From an uncultured Dysgonomonas sp. (lineage in GTDB: Bacteria > Bacteroidota > Bacteroidia > Bacteroidales > Dysgonomonadaceae), in NCBI RefSeq assembly GCF_934668725.1, contig NZ_CAKUOF010000006.1, forward strand, positions 1-64,000: DNA of 64,000 nt, in the 5' to 3' direction. Every line of letters begins with the position of its first letter. Position 1 is the first letter of the stretch. Under the pieces are notes generated by a model. That model searched no databases and was not told where the DNA came from. It worked only from the letters and a program-made list of their open reading frames with translations. Below are positions 8,936-17,520 of the stretch, piece after piece. The position numbers were made by a program, and so were the translations under genes.

Positions 8936-10414
8936 ATGAAACTTTTCAAATTATTTAATTTAGCATGGATAGCAAGTAGCATCATGCTCTTTACGAATTG
9001 CAGTAGTGATAACAATTCGTCTACTGATCCTGATCCGGTGCCTGTTGTAGGAGTAATTGGCGACGGAAGTACAACCGGCTATGAAATAAAAAAAGATACT
9101 GTTTTCGAAAAAGGAACATATACACTCAAAGGCTGGGTATATGTCGTGAAAGGTGCTTCGGTTACGTTTAAACCGGGAACTATTATTAAGGGGGATAAAG
9201 CAACCACCGGTAGTTTGATTATTGAGCCGGGAGCTAAAATCTATGCCCAGGGTACAGCAAGTGCGCCTATTGTATTTACATCGGCACAAGCAAAAGGAAG
9301 CCGTAAACCGGGAGACTGGGGCGGACTTATTATCTGTGGTAATGCCAAGACCAATAATGGCGGGCAGCTTCAAATAGAAGGTGGCCCAAGAACAAAATAC
9401 GGTGGCGACAATGATGCTGATAACTCAGGTATATTAAGTTATGTACGTGTTGAATTTGCCGGATACCCATTCGAAGAAAATAAAGAAATAAATGGTATTA
9501 CTTTCGGGGCAGTAGGTAGCGGAACAAAAGTAGATCACCTTCAAGTGTCGTATAGTAATGATGATTCTTACGAGTGGTTCGGAGGATCGGTTAGTGCAAA
9601 ATATTTGGTAGCGTACCACGGATGGGATGATGATTTTGATACAGATTATGGTTTCTCAGGGAAGCTGCAATACCTGTTGGCGGTTCGCAATCCAAAGATC
9701 GCCGATACTTCTCTTTCAAATGGATTTGAATCGGATAACAATGCTTCGGGAACAGCCGGCACTCCTAAAACTTCTGTTGTATTCAGTAATGTAACTCTTG
9801 TTGGTCCGATAGGTCAGGCAGCAGACTTTGTGAATACTTTAGAGTATATCAATGCAGGTAATTACAGACCTAATAATAACTCTAAGACAGGCTTGTTTCA
9901 AGCTGCTATGCAAATCAGACGTTATTCTCAGTTGAGCTGTTTCAACTCTGTGGCGATGGGATTTCCTGTAGGATTGCTTCTTGATAATCAAAAAGGAGAT
10001 ACCCAAAGTTTAGCAACCAACGGAACATTGAAAATCAATAATGTATTTTTTGCTCAAATGGGTGTGGTAGGTTCTGATGTAAATAATAGCTTTGCCGATA
10101 AATATTCAACTAATGGAGTTAATATGACTGATGCTCAATCATTCTCTCATACTTATTTTACATCGCAGACAGGCAACAAAGTATTTGCTAGTATCTCGGA
10201 TCTTAAGTTAAAGCAACCTAATAGTTTATCCGTTAATTCTAACTGGGGACCTACTACAGGTAGTCCATTATTGGGTGCAGCATCATTTACTGATCCATTA
10301 CTACAGTCGGGTTTTGATAAAGTGGATTATGTAGGTGCGTTTAAAAGTGATGCAGATGCTGATAACTGGATGAAGGGATGGACGAATTTCGATCCTCAAA
10401 ATACAGATTATTAA
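8936..10414 (+). CDS. surface lipoprotein with predicted parallel beta-helix
   Basis: This 492-residue protein has a lipobox ending at Cys22 (LFTNC), followed by a Ser/Asn/Asp-rich linker typical of exported Bacteroidetes lipoproteins. The body is built of short repeated strand-turn units, such as VTFKPGTIIKGDK, SLIIEPGAKIYAQG, APIVFTSAQ and DWGGLIICGNA. Similar proteins are often auto-annotated as multidrug transporters in this phylum, which the sequence does not support. Asp/Gly/Asn-rich loops (GGDNDADNSG, HGWDDDFDTDYG) could bind metal or ligand. It follows the TonB receptor by 75 bases and is followed by a terminator, so the two form a likely uptake unit. The ligand is unknown. Confidence 0.75.
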   Translation: MKLFKLFNLAWIASSIMLFTNCSSDNNSSTDPDPVPVVGVIGDGSTTGYEIKKDTVFEKGTYTLKGWVYVVKGASVTFKPGTIIKGDKATTGSLIIEPGAKIYAQGTASAPIVFTSAQAKGSRKPGDWGGLIICGNAKTNNGGQLQIEGGPRTKYGGDNDADNSGILSYVRVEFAGYPFEENKEINGITFGAVGSGTKVDHLQVSYSNDDSYEWFGGSVSAKYLVAYHGWDDDFDTDYGFSGKLQYLLAVRNPKIADTSLSNGFESDNNASGTAGTPKTSVVFSNVTLVGPIGQAADFVNTLEYINAGNYRPNNNSKTGLFQAAMQIRRYSQLSCFNSVAMGFPVGLLLDNQKGDTQSLATNGTLKINNVFFAQMGVVGSDVNNSFADKYSTNGVNMTDAQSFSHTYFTSQTGNKVFASISDLKLKQPNSLSVNSNWGPTTGSPLLGAASFTDPLLQSGFDKVDYVGAFKSDADADNWMKGWTNFDPQNTDY

Positions 10415-10501
10415 TTATAGATCTCAAATAGTAGGTGTTGTTTTAGAACAGGGATTATTAAGTTGCATATAGATTCTGAAAATAATACTCTACTAAGTGT
10501 G

Positions 10502-10536
10502 CAAGCGGCTAGTGATTAGTCGCTTGTTTTATTTTT
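10502..10536 (+). terminator. Rho-independent terminator after the lipoprotein gene
   Basis: Stem CAAGCGGCTA / TAGTCGCTTG (ten pairs, one G-U), a five-base loop GTGAT, then TTTTATTTTTATT. It ends the TonB receptor/lipoprotein unit and overlaps the 3' end of the convergent menE. Confidence 0.8.
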
Positions 10537-11623
10537 ATTGGGAGTTGTCGGACTTGTTTAAAACAAGCTGTTTTAATGCTGCTCTGCTAATTTTACCCGT
10601 TTCGGTTAAGGGTATTTTATTTACCCTAATTATTTTTTTAGGCATAGAATATACAGGCAATAAATTCGAGATTGACTTCTTGTCAATTTCTTTTTCGGTG
10701 GCTAATACCACAATCTCTCCAAATTTAGGATCGGGTAGGGAGGTGATTGCAAAACCGTTGTTTAATAATGGTTTAAGTAAAGCTTCTACCTCTTCTATTT
10801 GTATTTTCACTCCGCCACTATTTATGATATTGTCTTTCCGTCCTATAATACGAAAACTCTTGTCCTCATATATCTCTACTATATCATTTGTGTAGAGGCG
10901 TTCATCAGAAACCAAAGGGGCATCTATAATCAATGCATTGTCTTCTGATATAGATAAAATAACCGAGTCGAAAGGATGATAATGATCCGAAGATTCATTG
11001 CCATTTAATTGCCGCAATGCAATGTGAGAAAGTGTTTCGGTCATACCATAAGTAGAATATACCTTGTGAGGAAAACTCTTTATAGCTTCTTCTATTTGAG
11101 GGTCAATCGAACCTCCCCCGATAATCAGATTCTTGATATTGCTTAATCGTTTTTTCTCTGTATCCGATTGCAGACTATTGAATACCTGCAATGGAATCAT
11201 TGCTGCAAAACAAAATTCCTTATCAGTATCTTTTAATGGATTACCCGATGGTGGAATAGGATATAAATCTAGCCCTGCAACCAATGCTCGAACCACTACC
11301 ATCTTGCCTGCAATATAATTCAGAGGCATACAAAGCAGAGCAGAATCTCCTTTTTTTAAGCTAAGAAAAGAGCACGTCAATTGTGCACTTTGCATCATTC
11401 TGCTTTTTTCGACAAGCATTTCTTTAGGAATACCTGTTGAACCCGATGTCTGAACTTTTAATGTCGGAGAATCGGAAAACCAATCTTTCAAGAATAAAAA
11501 CAAATCATTATGAAAATCGGATTGAGAGATAAATTCAGGAGAATTATTACCGGAGAATGTATTCGGGAAATATACCTTTCCCTCAATTGTTATTGTTTGC
11601 TTTGTTCTATCTAGTTGGTACAT
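10535..11623 (-). CDS. menE: o-succinylbenzoate-CoA ligase
   Basis: MenE (362 aa) is the AMP-forming ligase that activates o-succinylbenzoate with ATP and CoA for menaquinone synthesis. The adenylate-forming P-loop is TSGSTGIPK (59-67). YSTYGMTETLSHIAL near 190 is the A5 motif, and IGRKDNIINSGGVKIQIEE near 275 is the hinge and C-terminal domain entry. A C-terminal lysine motif, LTETGKISRAAL, is present. It is shorter than the roughly 450-residue enzymes of Proteobacteria, as is normal in Bacteroidetes. Its start lies two bases after the menC stop, so the two are surely co-transcribed. Confidence 0.93.
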   Translation of the reverse strand: MYQLDRTKQTITIEGKVYFPNTFSGNNSPEFISQSDFHNDLFLFLKDWFSDSPTLKVQTSGSTGIPKEMLVEKSRMMQSAQLTCSFLSLKKGDSALLCMPLNYIAGKMVVVRALVAGLDLYPIPPSGNPLKDTDKEFCFAAMIPLQVFNSLQSDTEKKRLSNIKNLIIGGGSIDPQIEEAIKSFPHKVYSTYGMTETLSHIALRQLNGNESSDHYHPFDSVILSISEDNALIIDAPLVSDERLYTNDIVEIYEDKSFRIIGRKDNIINSGGVKIQIEEVEALLKPLLNNGFAITSLPDPKFGEIVVLATEKEIDKKSISNLLPVYSMPKKIIRVNKIPLTETGKISRAALKQLVLNKSDNSQ

Positions 11624-11625
11624 AA

Positions 11626-12681
11626 TTATATCAGATTATCTAATGATGGAAACTGACCGTTCGGATTACTCCATAAGCAATCACCTTTGATGGTTAAAGG
11701 CATTTCGATGTTATTGGTGTAAAGGCCACCTGTGCCCAAGCCTTGCGGTAGAGGGTTATCAAAAGTTGCACACCATTGAGCGATGGCATTTAATCCTATA
11801 TTCGACTCCAATGCCGAAGTTATCCACCAACCTGTTTTGAATTCTTCGGCTAGCTTTATCCATTCCTCGCAACCGCTGATACCACCGTGTAGGGTTGGTT
11901 TTAGGATAATATACTGAGGTTTGATAGTTTCTAATAATCTTCTTTTTTCTTCGGGTTGATGAATGCCGATAAGCTCTTCATCCAATGCAATAGGCAAAGG
12001 AGTTTGTTTAGTCAATCGAGCCATTTCGTTCCATTGTCCAGCACATATGGGTTGTTCAATAGAGTGTAAGTCCAGTTCCGAAAGGCGTTTCAATTTATCC
12101 AAAACCTCATTTGGAGTAAAAGCCCCGTTTGCATCTACCCTCAAAGTAATTTGATCTGCCGAAAAATGCTTCCGTATATGTTGGAGAAGTTTTATTTCAT
12201 CCTCGAAATTGATAGCCCCTATTTTCAGTTTGATACAGTGAAAACCTTGTGCCATTTTAGCTTCTATCTGTTCATACATATACCGGAAATCGCCCATCCA
12301 GATTAAGCCGTTTATAGGAATACCTTTCTCTCCTTTTGTGAACGAATTATCCCAAAGTTTAAAACTTCGGTTTTCGTAATGGCGTAAAGCAGTTTCTAAC
12401 CCGAATAGAATAGAAGGATAGGGACGCAAAGCCTCCGTATTCAAGGTTTTACTTTCTTCTAGTTCCTTGCAAAACCGTTCCAATGTTTGCTCATAATCCT
12501 CATTATAATCACAGCTCAGATCGAACAAAGGCGCACATTCTCCTATGCCCCAATGTTGAGGATCGGAGGGCGAATAAATCACTACATACCAAATTTTATG
12601 GTCGTGATATACTCCTCGTGACGTGCCTGCCGGTCTTTTAAACTGCAAGGTATAAGGTATTATTTTAGTTTTAAATTCCAT
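11626..12681 (-). CDS. menC: o-succinylbenzoate synthase
   Basis: MenC (351 aa) is an enolase-superfamily dehydratase that converts SHCHC to o-succinylbenzoate. The catalytic elements are in order: CIKLKIGAI (the KxK lysines), LRVDANGAF and SIEQPI for metal ligands, ALDEELIG, and ILKPTLHGG with the second catalytic lysine. It sits between menB and menE on the minus strand. The 304-base gap to menB contains a hairpin, so menC-menE may have their own promoter. Confidence 0.92.
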   Translation of the reverse strand: MEFKTKIIPYTLQFKRPAGTSRGVYHDHKIWYVVIYSPSDPQHWGIGECAPLFDLSCDYNEDYEQTLERFCKELEESKTLNTEALRPYPSILFGLETALRHYENRSFKLWDNSFTKGEKGIPINGLIWMGDFRYMYEQIEAKMAQGFHCIKLKIGAINFEDEIKLLQHIRKHFSADQITLRVDANGAFTPNEVLDKLKRLSELDLHSIEQPICAGQWNEMARLTKQTPLPIALDEELIGIHQPEEKRRLLETIKPQYIILKPTLHGGISGCEEWIKLAEEFKTGWWITSALESNIGLNAIAQWCATFDNPLPQGLGTGGLYTNNIEMPLTIKGDCLWSNPNGQFPSLDNLI

Positions 12682-12985
12682 TTACGAATGTTAGGTAAGG
12701 TACACACTAATTATACAAAGTAACTGGTAAGGTGACAAAGGAGACAAAAATATGTAACTTTTATAGTTTTTGTAAAATGCAAATTATCAATGATTAACGG
12801 GTGAAAAGGTTACAAAAGTGACAAAAGTTACACTTTTTTACCTGCTTTTTTCTTGTTACCTTTTTTGTAGCTGTAACTTTCTTATATATAGATAAAGTAT
12901 TTAATAATCGGACGTATACTTATACGCCCGATTAAAGACAGCAGATGAACGGTTTTTCATCTATTGTATACTATGCCTGATAAAC
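12682..12985. other. menB-menC spacer rich in GTnAC words
   Basis: This 304-base gap has an unusual composition. Between 12715 and 12880 it repeats short words such as GGTGACAAAGG, GGTTACAAAAGTGAC, AAAGTTACA and TGTAACTTT, several in inverted arrangement (AAAGTTACA at 12824 and TGTAACTTT at 12872). A long hairpin lies at 12906-12933. I see no gene in it. Confidence 0.55.
12906..12933 (-). terminator. hairpin downstream of menB, possible terminator
   Basis: AATCGGGCGTATA pairs with TATACGTCCGATT on the minus strand (13 pairs, one mismatch) across a two-base centre. It lies 53 bases after the menB stop and is followed by ATTAAATACTTT, a poor U-tract. It could weaken transcription into menC. 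A small AGATGA/TCATCT hairpin lies at 12943-12962. Confidence 0.5.
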
Positions 12986-13810
12986 TTAAGGAAACTTAGG
13001 GAATTTCTTAAAATCGGGTTTACGTTTCTCTAAGAAAGCGTGTTTACCCTCTTGAGCTTCATCAGTCAGATAATAAAGAAGTGTTGCATTTCCTGCAAGT
13101 TCCTGTATACCTGCCTGGCCATCTAGTTCGGCATTCAATCCCATTTTTATCATACGCAATGCCATTGGGCTATGTTGCATCATTTCATGTGCCCATTTTA
13201 CAGTTTCATCCTCTAACTGATCGAAAGGAACAACGGTATTCACAAGTCCCATCTCCAAAGCTTCTTGAGCTGAATATTGGCGGCAAAGGAACCATATTTC
13301 GCGAGCTTTCTTCTGACCTACAATACGAGCCAGATAAGAAGACCCGAAACCTGCATCGAAACTACCTACTTTAGGGCCTGTTTGTCCGAAAATAGCATTG
13401 TCGGAAGCAATTGAAATATCGCAAACTACTTGTAAAACATGTCCCCCACCGATAGCAAAACCGTTTACCATAGCGATAACGGGTTTAGGCATTGAGCGAA
13501 TTTGTTTCTGTACTTCAAGAACCTGCAAACGTGGGACACCGTCTTTTCCGATATATCCGCCTTTGCCTTTTACATTCTGATCGCCACCCGCACAAAAAGC
13601 CTTGTCTCCTGCACCTGTAAGGACTACTACATAAATATCCTGATTTTCGTGACATATGCGTAGAGCATCACTGATCTCCATAGTAGTTGTAGGTGTGAAG
13701 GCATTGCGATAGCGTGGGCGATTGATGGTTATCCGGCCTATTCCTTCGAAATAATCAAACAGAATATCTTCGTATTCTTTGATGGTTTCCCATTGTCTTG
13801 TTGTTGACAT
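12986..13810 (-). CDS. menB: 1,4-dihydroxy-2-naphthoyl-CoA synthase
   Basis: MenB (274 aa) is the crotonase-fold enzyme that closes the second ring of the naphthoquinone from o-succinylbenzoyl-CoA. GAGDKAFCAGGDQNVKG and VNGFAIGGGHVLQVVCD form the oxyanion hole and CoA pocket. IFGQTGPKVGSFDAGFGSSY is the MenB-specific segment that sets it apart from other enoyl-CoA hydratases. Its start is one base after the menD stop, so it is translated from the menF-D-B message. Confidence 0.95.
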   Translation of the reverse strand: MSTTRQWETIKEYEDILFDYFEGIGRITINRPRYRNAFTPTTTMEISDALRICHENQDIYVVVLTGAGDKAFCAGGDQNVKGKGGYIGKDGVPRLQVLEVQKQIRSMPKPVIAMVNGFAIGGGHVLQVVCDISIASDNAIFGQTGPKVGSFDAGFGSSYLARIVGQKKAREIWFLCRQYSAQEALEMGLVNTVVPFDQLEDETVKWAHEMMQHSPMALRMIKMGLNAELDGQAGIQELAGNATLLYYLTDEAQEGKHAFLEKRKPDFKKFPKFP

Positions 13811-13811
13811 A

Positions 13812-15482
13812 TTATATTATTGTTTTTAGTTTATGATAATATTCTTGGAAAGCTTTTTTGCTAATCTCCATATTTGTCGATATTTCCAGTAAAACCGATC
13901 GGTCGGTTTTGGTGTCAATGAATGCTTTAAGACTTTCTTTCAGATCATTTTTATTCTCTGCCGACAAGTAATTTAATCCTGCCGCTAAAGCCCAGTCTTT
14001 TGCCGTTGAGGTATGATCCGCTGATACATATTTTTTTAAAGATGTGGCTTGATTAAGTCCCGGAAGCAGGTGGAAAATACCTCCTCCTCCATTGTTGATT
14101 AGAAGTATCCGCAAGTTTCTAATATGTTGTATATTCCACAAAGCATTCAGTCCATAGAAGAAGCTTAGATCGCCTATAATTAAGTACACAGGGTCTTTAT
14201 AGACCGAAGCAAATCCGACTACAGAGGGTAGGGTACTTTCTATACCATTCACACCTCTATTGCAATATACTTTGATTGATTTATCCAATTGAAACAACTG
14301 CACATTCCGTACCGTAGAACTATTGGCTAGGTGCAAAACCGAATTTTTCGGCATTACCTTTAAAAAATCACCCGTAACCGATATATCCGAGAAAGGTATA
14401 TCTTCTTTGGGTTCGGGTATGAGTAGAGAGGTATTCTTCCATAAATCGAAGAATGGTTTATCTCTATTATCTTGGACTTCTGATGACAATTTAGAAAAGA
14501 ATTCAATAGCTTCTGTTTCCACTAAATCGGTCAATGATTGAAACAAGTCTACTACTTCGCCCGACTCAGTCAGATGCCAGTGATTCTTAGGTTTATGTTG
14601 TCTGATAAAGTGTTTCAATCGTTTCGAAACAATATGCCCACCGAGTGTAATAACCAGATCAGGTGCAAATATTTCTTTTTTCTCTTCCGATACAGCATAT
14701 AATACTGCATCGAAGTTGCTTATAAATAGGGGTGATACACTATTCGATAAATTTTCGGTAAAGACTATGCAGTCGGTTTTTTTTGCTAAGCTCTCAAGTA
14801 GTTCAGTTAGTTGAGGAGTTTGAAACAGTTGCCCTACAATGATTAAACGTTTAGGTAATTTGTCCCATTTTTCAATAAAAGCAGGTATGTCAGCAGATTT
14901 TCGAGGTCTTGCATAATTTATTTTTCTTATTTCGGGCAGTTTCTCTTCCGAGTAATCAAATAAAGGTTCTGCTAAAGGTATATTTATATGAACGGGGCCT
15001 CGAGCATCGGCCGTGCAAGCAATAAGTGCCTCATTAATTAAGCGGTTGCAGAACCACTCGTCTTTTTCACTGTTGATTTCGGGTAAGTGAACCGATTTTT
15101 TAGATAACGAGCCGAATACACCAGCCTGAGGTAATGTTTGCCCATCCATCTGTCCGATCCATTCGGGAGAGCGATCCGCCGAAACCACGATCAAAGGTAA
15201 TTGTTGGTAATAAGCCTCACTTACTGCCGGAGCATAGTTTAGTAATGCAGAACCCGATGTACAACAAATAGCGACCGGTTGTTGCAAAGCCTGTATTATT
15301 CCCAAAGCATAAAAAGCAGCATTTCGCTCGTCCACAATCGTATGACACTCAAAAAACGCATCTTGCGAAAAAGTCTGCATCAATGGAGCATTACGCGATC
15401 CGGGCGAAAGTACAATTTGCTTTACTCCATAAGCCTTGAGTAAAGCTACTGTTTGTAATACATTTTTCTTTACGGAGAACAT
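13812..15482 (-). CDS. menD: SEPHCHC synthase
   Basis: MenD (556 aa, normal length) is the thiamine-diphosphate enzyme that joins isochorismate and 2-oxoglutarate, the first committed step to menaquinone. The N-terminal Pyr domain holds LSPGSRNAPL and the catalytic-type glutamate in TIVDERNAAF. The PP domain holds IGDLSFFYGLNALWN and LLINNGGGGIF, a GDxS...N-type ThDP/Mg site. It follows menF by only eight bases. Confidence 0.95.
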   Translation of the reverse strand: MFSVKKNVLQTVALLKAYGVKQIVLSPGSRNAPLMQTFSQDAFFECHTIVDERNAAFYALGIIQALQQPVAICCTSGSALLNYAPAVSEAYYQQLPLIVVSADRSPEWIGQMDGQTLPQAGVFGSLSKKSVHLPEINSEKDEWFCNRLINEALIACTADARGPVHINIPLAEPLFDYSEEKLPEIRKINYARPRKSADIPAFIEKWDKLPKRLIIVGQLFQTPQLTELLESLAKKTDCIVFTENLSNSVSPLFISNFDAVLYAVSEEKKEIFAPDLVITLGGHIVSKRLKHFIRQHKPKNHWHLTESGEVVDLFQSLTDLVETEAIEFFSKLSSEVQDNRDKPFFDLWKNTSLLIPEPKEDIPFSDISVTGDFLKVMPKNSVLHLANSSTVRNVQLFQLDKSIKVYCNRGVNGIESTLPSVVGFASVYKDPVYLIIGDLSFFYGLNALWNIQHIRNLRILLINNGGGGIFHLLPGLNQATSLKKYVSADHTSTAKDWALAAGLNYLSAENKNDLKESLKAFIDTKTDRSVLLEISTNMEISKKAFQEYYHKLKTII

Positions 15483-15490
15483 AAGTTGCG

Positions 15491-16606
15491 TTATTCGTTT
15501 ATGATTGACAAAATCGTTTGCAGTTTATATTCGGTCTCTTTCCATTCCGATATAAGTTCAGATGAAGGAAGTATTCCTCCTCCGGCAAATAACCGTAGAT
15601 TTTCTTTGAATATCTGCATACATCTCAAATTTACGAATAAATCTGTTTTGTTATCTACATCCAGATACCCTAAAAAGCCGGAGTAGTATTTTCTGTCATA
15701 TCCTTCGTTTTCGGTAATGAAGTCGAAAGCTTCTTTTTTAGGGAAACCACAAACGGCTGGGCTTGGGTGAAGCAGACTCAATAAACTCCCTATTTTAGAC
15801 GAATCATCTACATGAAAAGAAAATTCACTTTTGAGATGTGCCAAATTTCCCGACCGAATAGTCTTGGCTTCGCTGTAAGAAGATTTTATTCCGGCTTTAA
15901 TCAATTGCTGCTGCATATATTCAACAACAATCTGTTGTTCGAGACGGTTCTTGTCATCCCATATGATTGGCTGATCGGTGTCCGGTACTTTTTGCGTTCC
16001 GGCTAATGCATCCGTTGTCCAATTTCTGTTTTCTCCCGATACAAGTATTTCAGGAGAACAGCCTAGCCATGTTCCTGATTCGGGAGTATGGCATAAGAAA
16101 ATGAAATTATCAGGATATTTTTTACACGCATTTTGGAAGGATAGTCCGGCAGAAAATTTCTCGTTTCGAGAAAGCTCAAAAGTACGTGAAAGAACCAGTT
16201 TTTTCAATATGTTACCGCTTAATGCTTCATGAAATGAATCATATCCGTTTTTATACTGTTCAAATGTTACAGCTTTCGATGGTTCGAAAAAGCTAGAAGA
16301 GGCTTTATTTGTGTAATTATTGAAATCGGAATTATAAAGATAGCTAAAAACGGCTTCTTCTCCGGTCAATACTTGGTCGGGACGTATAAGTACTATTGGA
16401 GCAGTTTTAGATATTTGAAAAGGCGCAATAACAAATCCTTTTCTGTTATTCAGTTCTAATAGGTTCGTGAATGTTTCGGATTGGTCTGAGGTTTGTAATA
16501 CAAAATGTATATCGCATTTGCGCGGTAAACGATACAGTGCAAAACTAATATTATTATCGATCAGTAAATCAAAAAAACTATATTTTAGATATTCTCTAAA
16601 TTCCAT
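15491..16606 (-). CDS. menF: isochorismate synthase
   Basis: This protein (371 aa) is a chorismate-utilising enzyme that makes isochorismate at the head of the men operon. Conserved pieces are LVLSRTFEL, GTWLGCSPEILVS, DALAGTQ, LLHPSPAVCGFPK and a C-terminal FAGGGI-type segment before the final helix. Being first in a menF-D-B run makes the menaquinone role much more likely than a siderophore role. No menH, menA or thioesterase gene lies in the cluster. A dispersed element with its palindrome ends 17 bases before the ATG. Confidence 0.92.
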   Translation of the reverse strand: MEFREYLKYSFFDLLIDNNISFALYRLPRKCDIHFVLQTSDQSETFTNLLELNNRKGFVIAPFQISKTAPIVLIRPDQVLTGEEAVFSYLYNSDFNNYTNKASSSFFEPSKAVTFEQYKNGYDSFHEALSGNILKKLVLSRTFELSRNEKFSAGLSFQNACKKYPDNFIFLCHTPESGTWLGCSPEILVSGENRNWTTDALAGTQKVPDTDQPIIWDDKNRLEQQIVVEYMQQQLIKAGIKSSYSEAKTIRSGNLAHLKSEFSFHVDDSSKIGSLLSLLHPSPAVCGFPKKEAFDFITENEGYDRKYYSGFLGYLDVDNKTDLFVNLRCMQIFKENLRLFAGGGILPSSELISEWKETEYKLQTILSIINE

Positions 16607-16623
16607 GATTAAAAATTCAAACT

Positions 16624-16682
16624 TAGGTCTCAGCCCTTTTTAGTATTTGGGTATGGTAAAACGGCTATACAGAGCTGTTAAC
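16624..16682 (-). repeat. dispersed 55-bp element, copy upstream of menF
   Basis: On the minus strand it starts GTTAACAGCTCTG, has GCCGTTTTACCATACCCAAA in the middle, and ends in AGGGC-TGA-GACCT. It is 59 bases long and points toward menF. It is more diverged than the nuo copies, but length, ends and the CCGTTTTACC block agree. Confidence 0.6.
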
Positions 16683-16853
16683 CTTAAAGTAAATATGATT
16701 AGTTATTTTACAGATTTTCGAAATTCAATTAATCCGTAAAAAACATGCTAAATTAGAGTTTATTCTACTGAAAATTGTATTTTTTTTCTTAATAAATACT
16801 CTAAAAGTTAAATTGTGGATTAATGAAGGGGAAAAATAAATGCTGGAAATTAT

Positions 16854-16882
16854 AAAAGGCTCACAGGAGGTGTAAGCCTTTT
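16854..16882 (-). terminator. terminator hairpin after the tyrosine phosphatase gene
   Basis: AAAAGGCT and AGCCTTTT arms enclose a 13-base loop, and A and T tracts flank both sides. It lies 20 bases beyond the phosphatase stop codon. Confidence 0.6.
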
Positions 16883-16901
16883 GATATGGATAGCCTTCTT
16901 T

Positions 16902-17360
16902 CTATGCTTTAAACTGTTTTTCTATGATTTTTTCACAAGCTAATAAAATAAGATCGTAAGCATAATCAAAATCTTTCTCTTCGCCATGGAAAGGATCGGG
17001 AACATCTAAATTTGATAGAGGCTCAACCTCGTTCATTAATAATTTCAATTTGTGATGTTTGTCTTTTGGAGCCATTTCCTTCATGAAATCAAGTATATCT
17101 TGAGACATGGCATAGATGATATCAAAATAGTCAAAATCTTCTTCAACTAATAGTCTGCATTTGTGGGCACTGATGTCTATGTTGTGTTTTTGTGCTGTAT
17201 GTATAGCTCGAGAATCGGGAGCTTTACCAATATGAAATGCTTTAATAGCGGCACTGTCTAGCTGCCAGTCAAGTTTATTGCCGGCAGACAACTCTCTCAG
17301 TACACCTTCCGCCAAAGGCGAGCGGCAAATATTTCCTTTGCAAACCATCAATATCTTCAT
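16902..17360 (-). CDS. low molecular weight protein-tyrosine phosphatase
   Basis: This 152-residue enzyme has the LMW-PTP signature at its very N-terminus: VCKGNICRSPL, with nucleophile Cys7, Arg13 and Ser14. The general acid is in DVPDPFHG (Asp122). Such enzymes remove phosphate from phosphotyrosine, and in envelope gene clusters they act as Wzb-type partners of Wzc-type kinases. It is divergent from the PIG-L/glycosyltransferase cluster next door, and a Wzc-like kinase is encoded 28 kb away at 44891-47281. That these two form a pair is an inference. The short glycine-poor loop (CKGNICRS) is typical of Bacteroidetes members. Confidence 0.92.
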   Translation of the reverse strand: MKILMVCKGNICRSPLAEGVLRELSAGNKLDWQLDSAAIKAFHIGKAPDSRAIHTAQKHNIDISAHKCRLLVEEDFDYFDIIYAMSQDILDFMKEMAPKDKHHKLKLLMNEVEPLSNLDVPDPFHGEEKDFDYAYDLILLACEKIIEKQFKA

Positions 17361-17402
17361 TCCTAAAAAATTTGTTACATCATGAAATTTTTAAAATTGC
17401 AG

Positions 17403-17432
17403 TAAAAGTAACATAATTTTGTATAAACCAGA
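17403..17432 (-). promoter_or_regulatory. candidate Bacteroidetes promoter for the phosphatase gene
   Basis: TCTG, an 18-base spacer and TACTTTTA on the minus strand. This is one base off the -7 consensus TAnnTTTG and one off the -33 TTTG, with the same spacer as the better nuo and ilvD promoters. Confidence 0.4.
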
Positions 17433-17520
17433 TAATTTACTAATTTAGATTTATTAAATTTAAACTTTGTTGTAACTAGTGTGTTTGATATTTATCTGGA
17501 CAATTTTATTCATAAAATAA

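Noticed and set aside
12682..12985. A degraded primase or phage gene in the menB-menC gap
   Set aside because: No frame of useful length or recognisable protein wording exists; only the short repeated DNA words are real.
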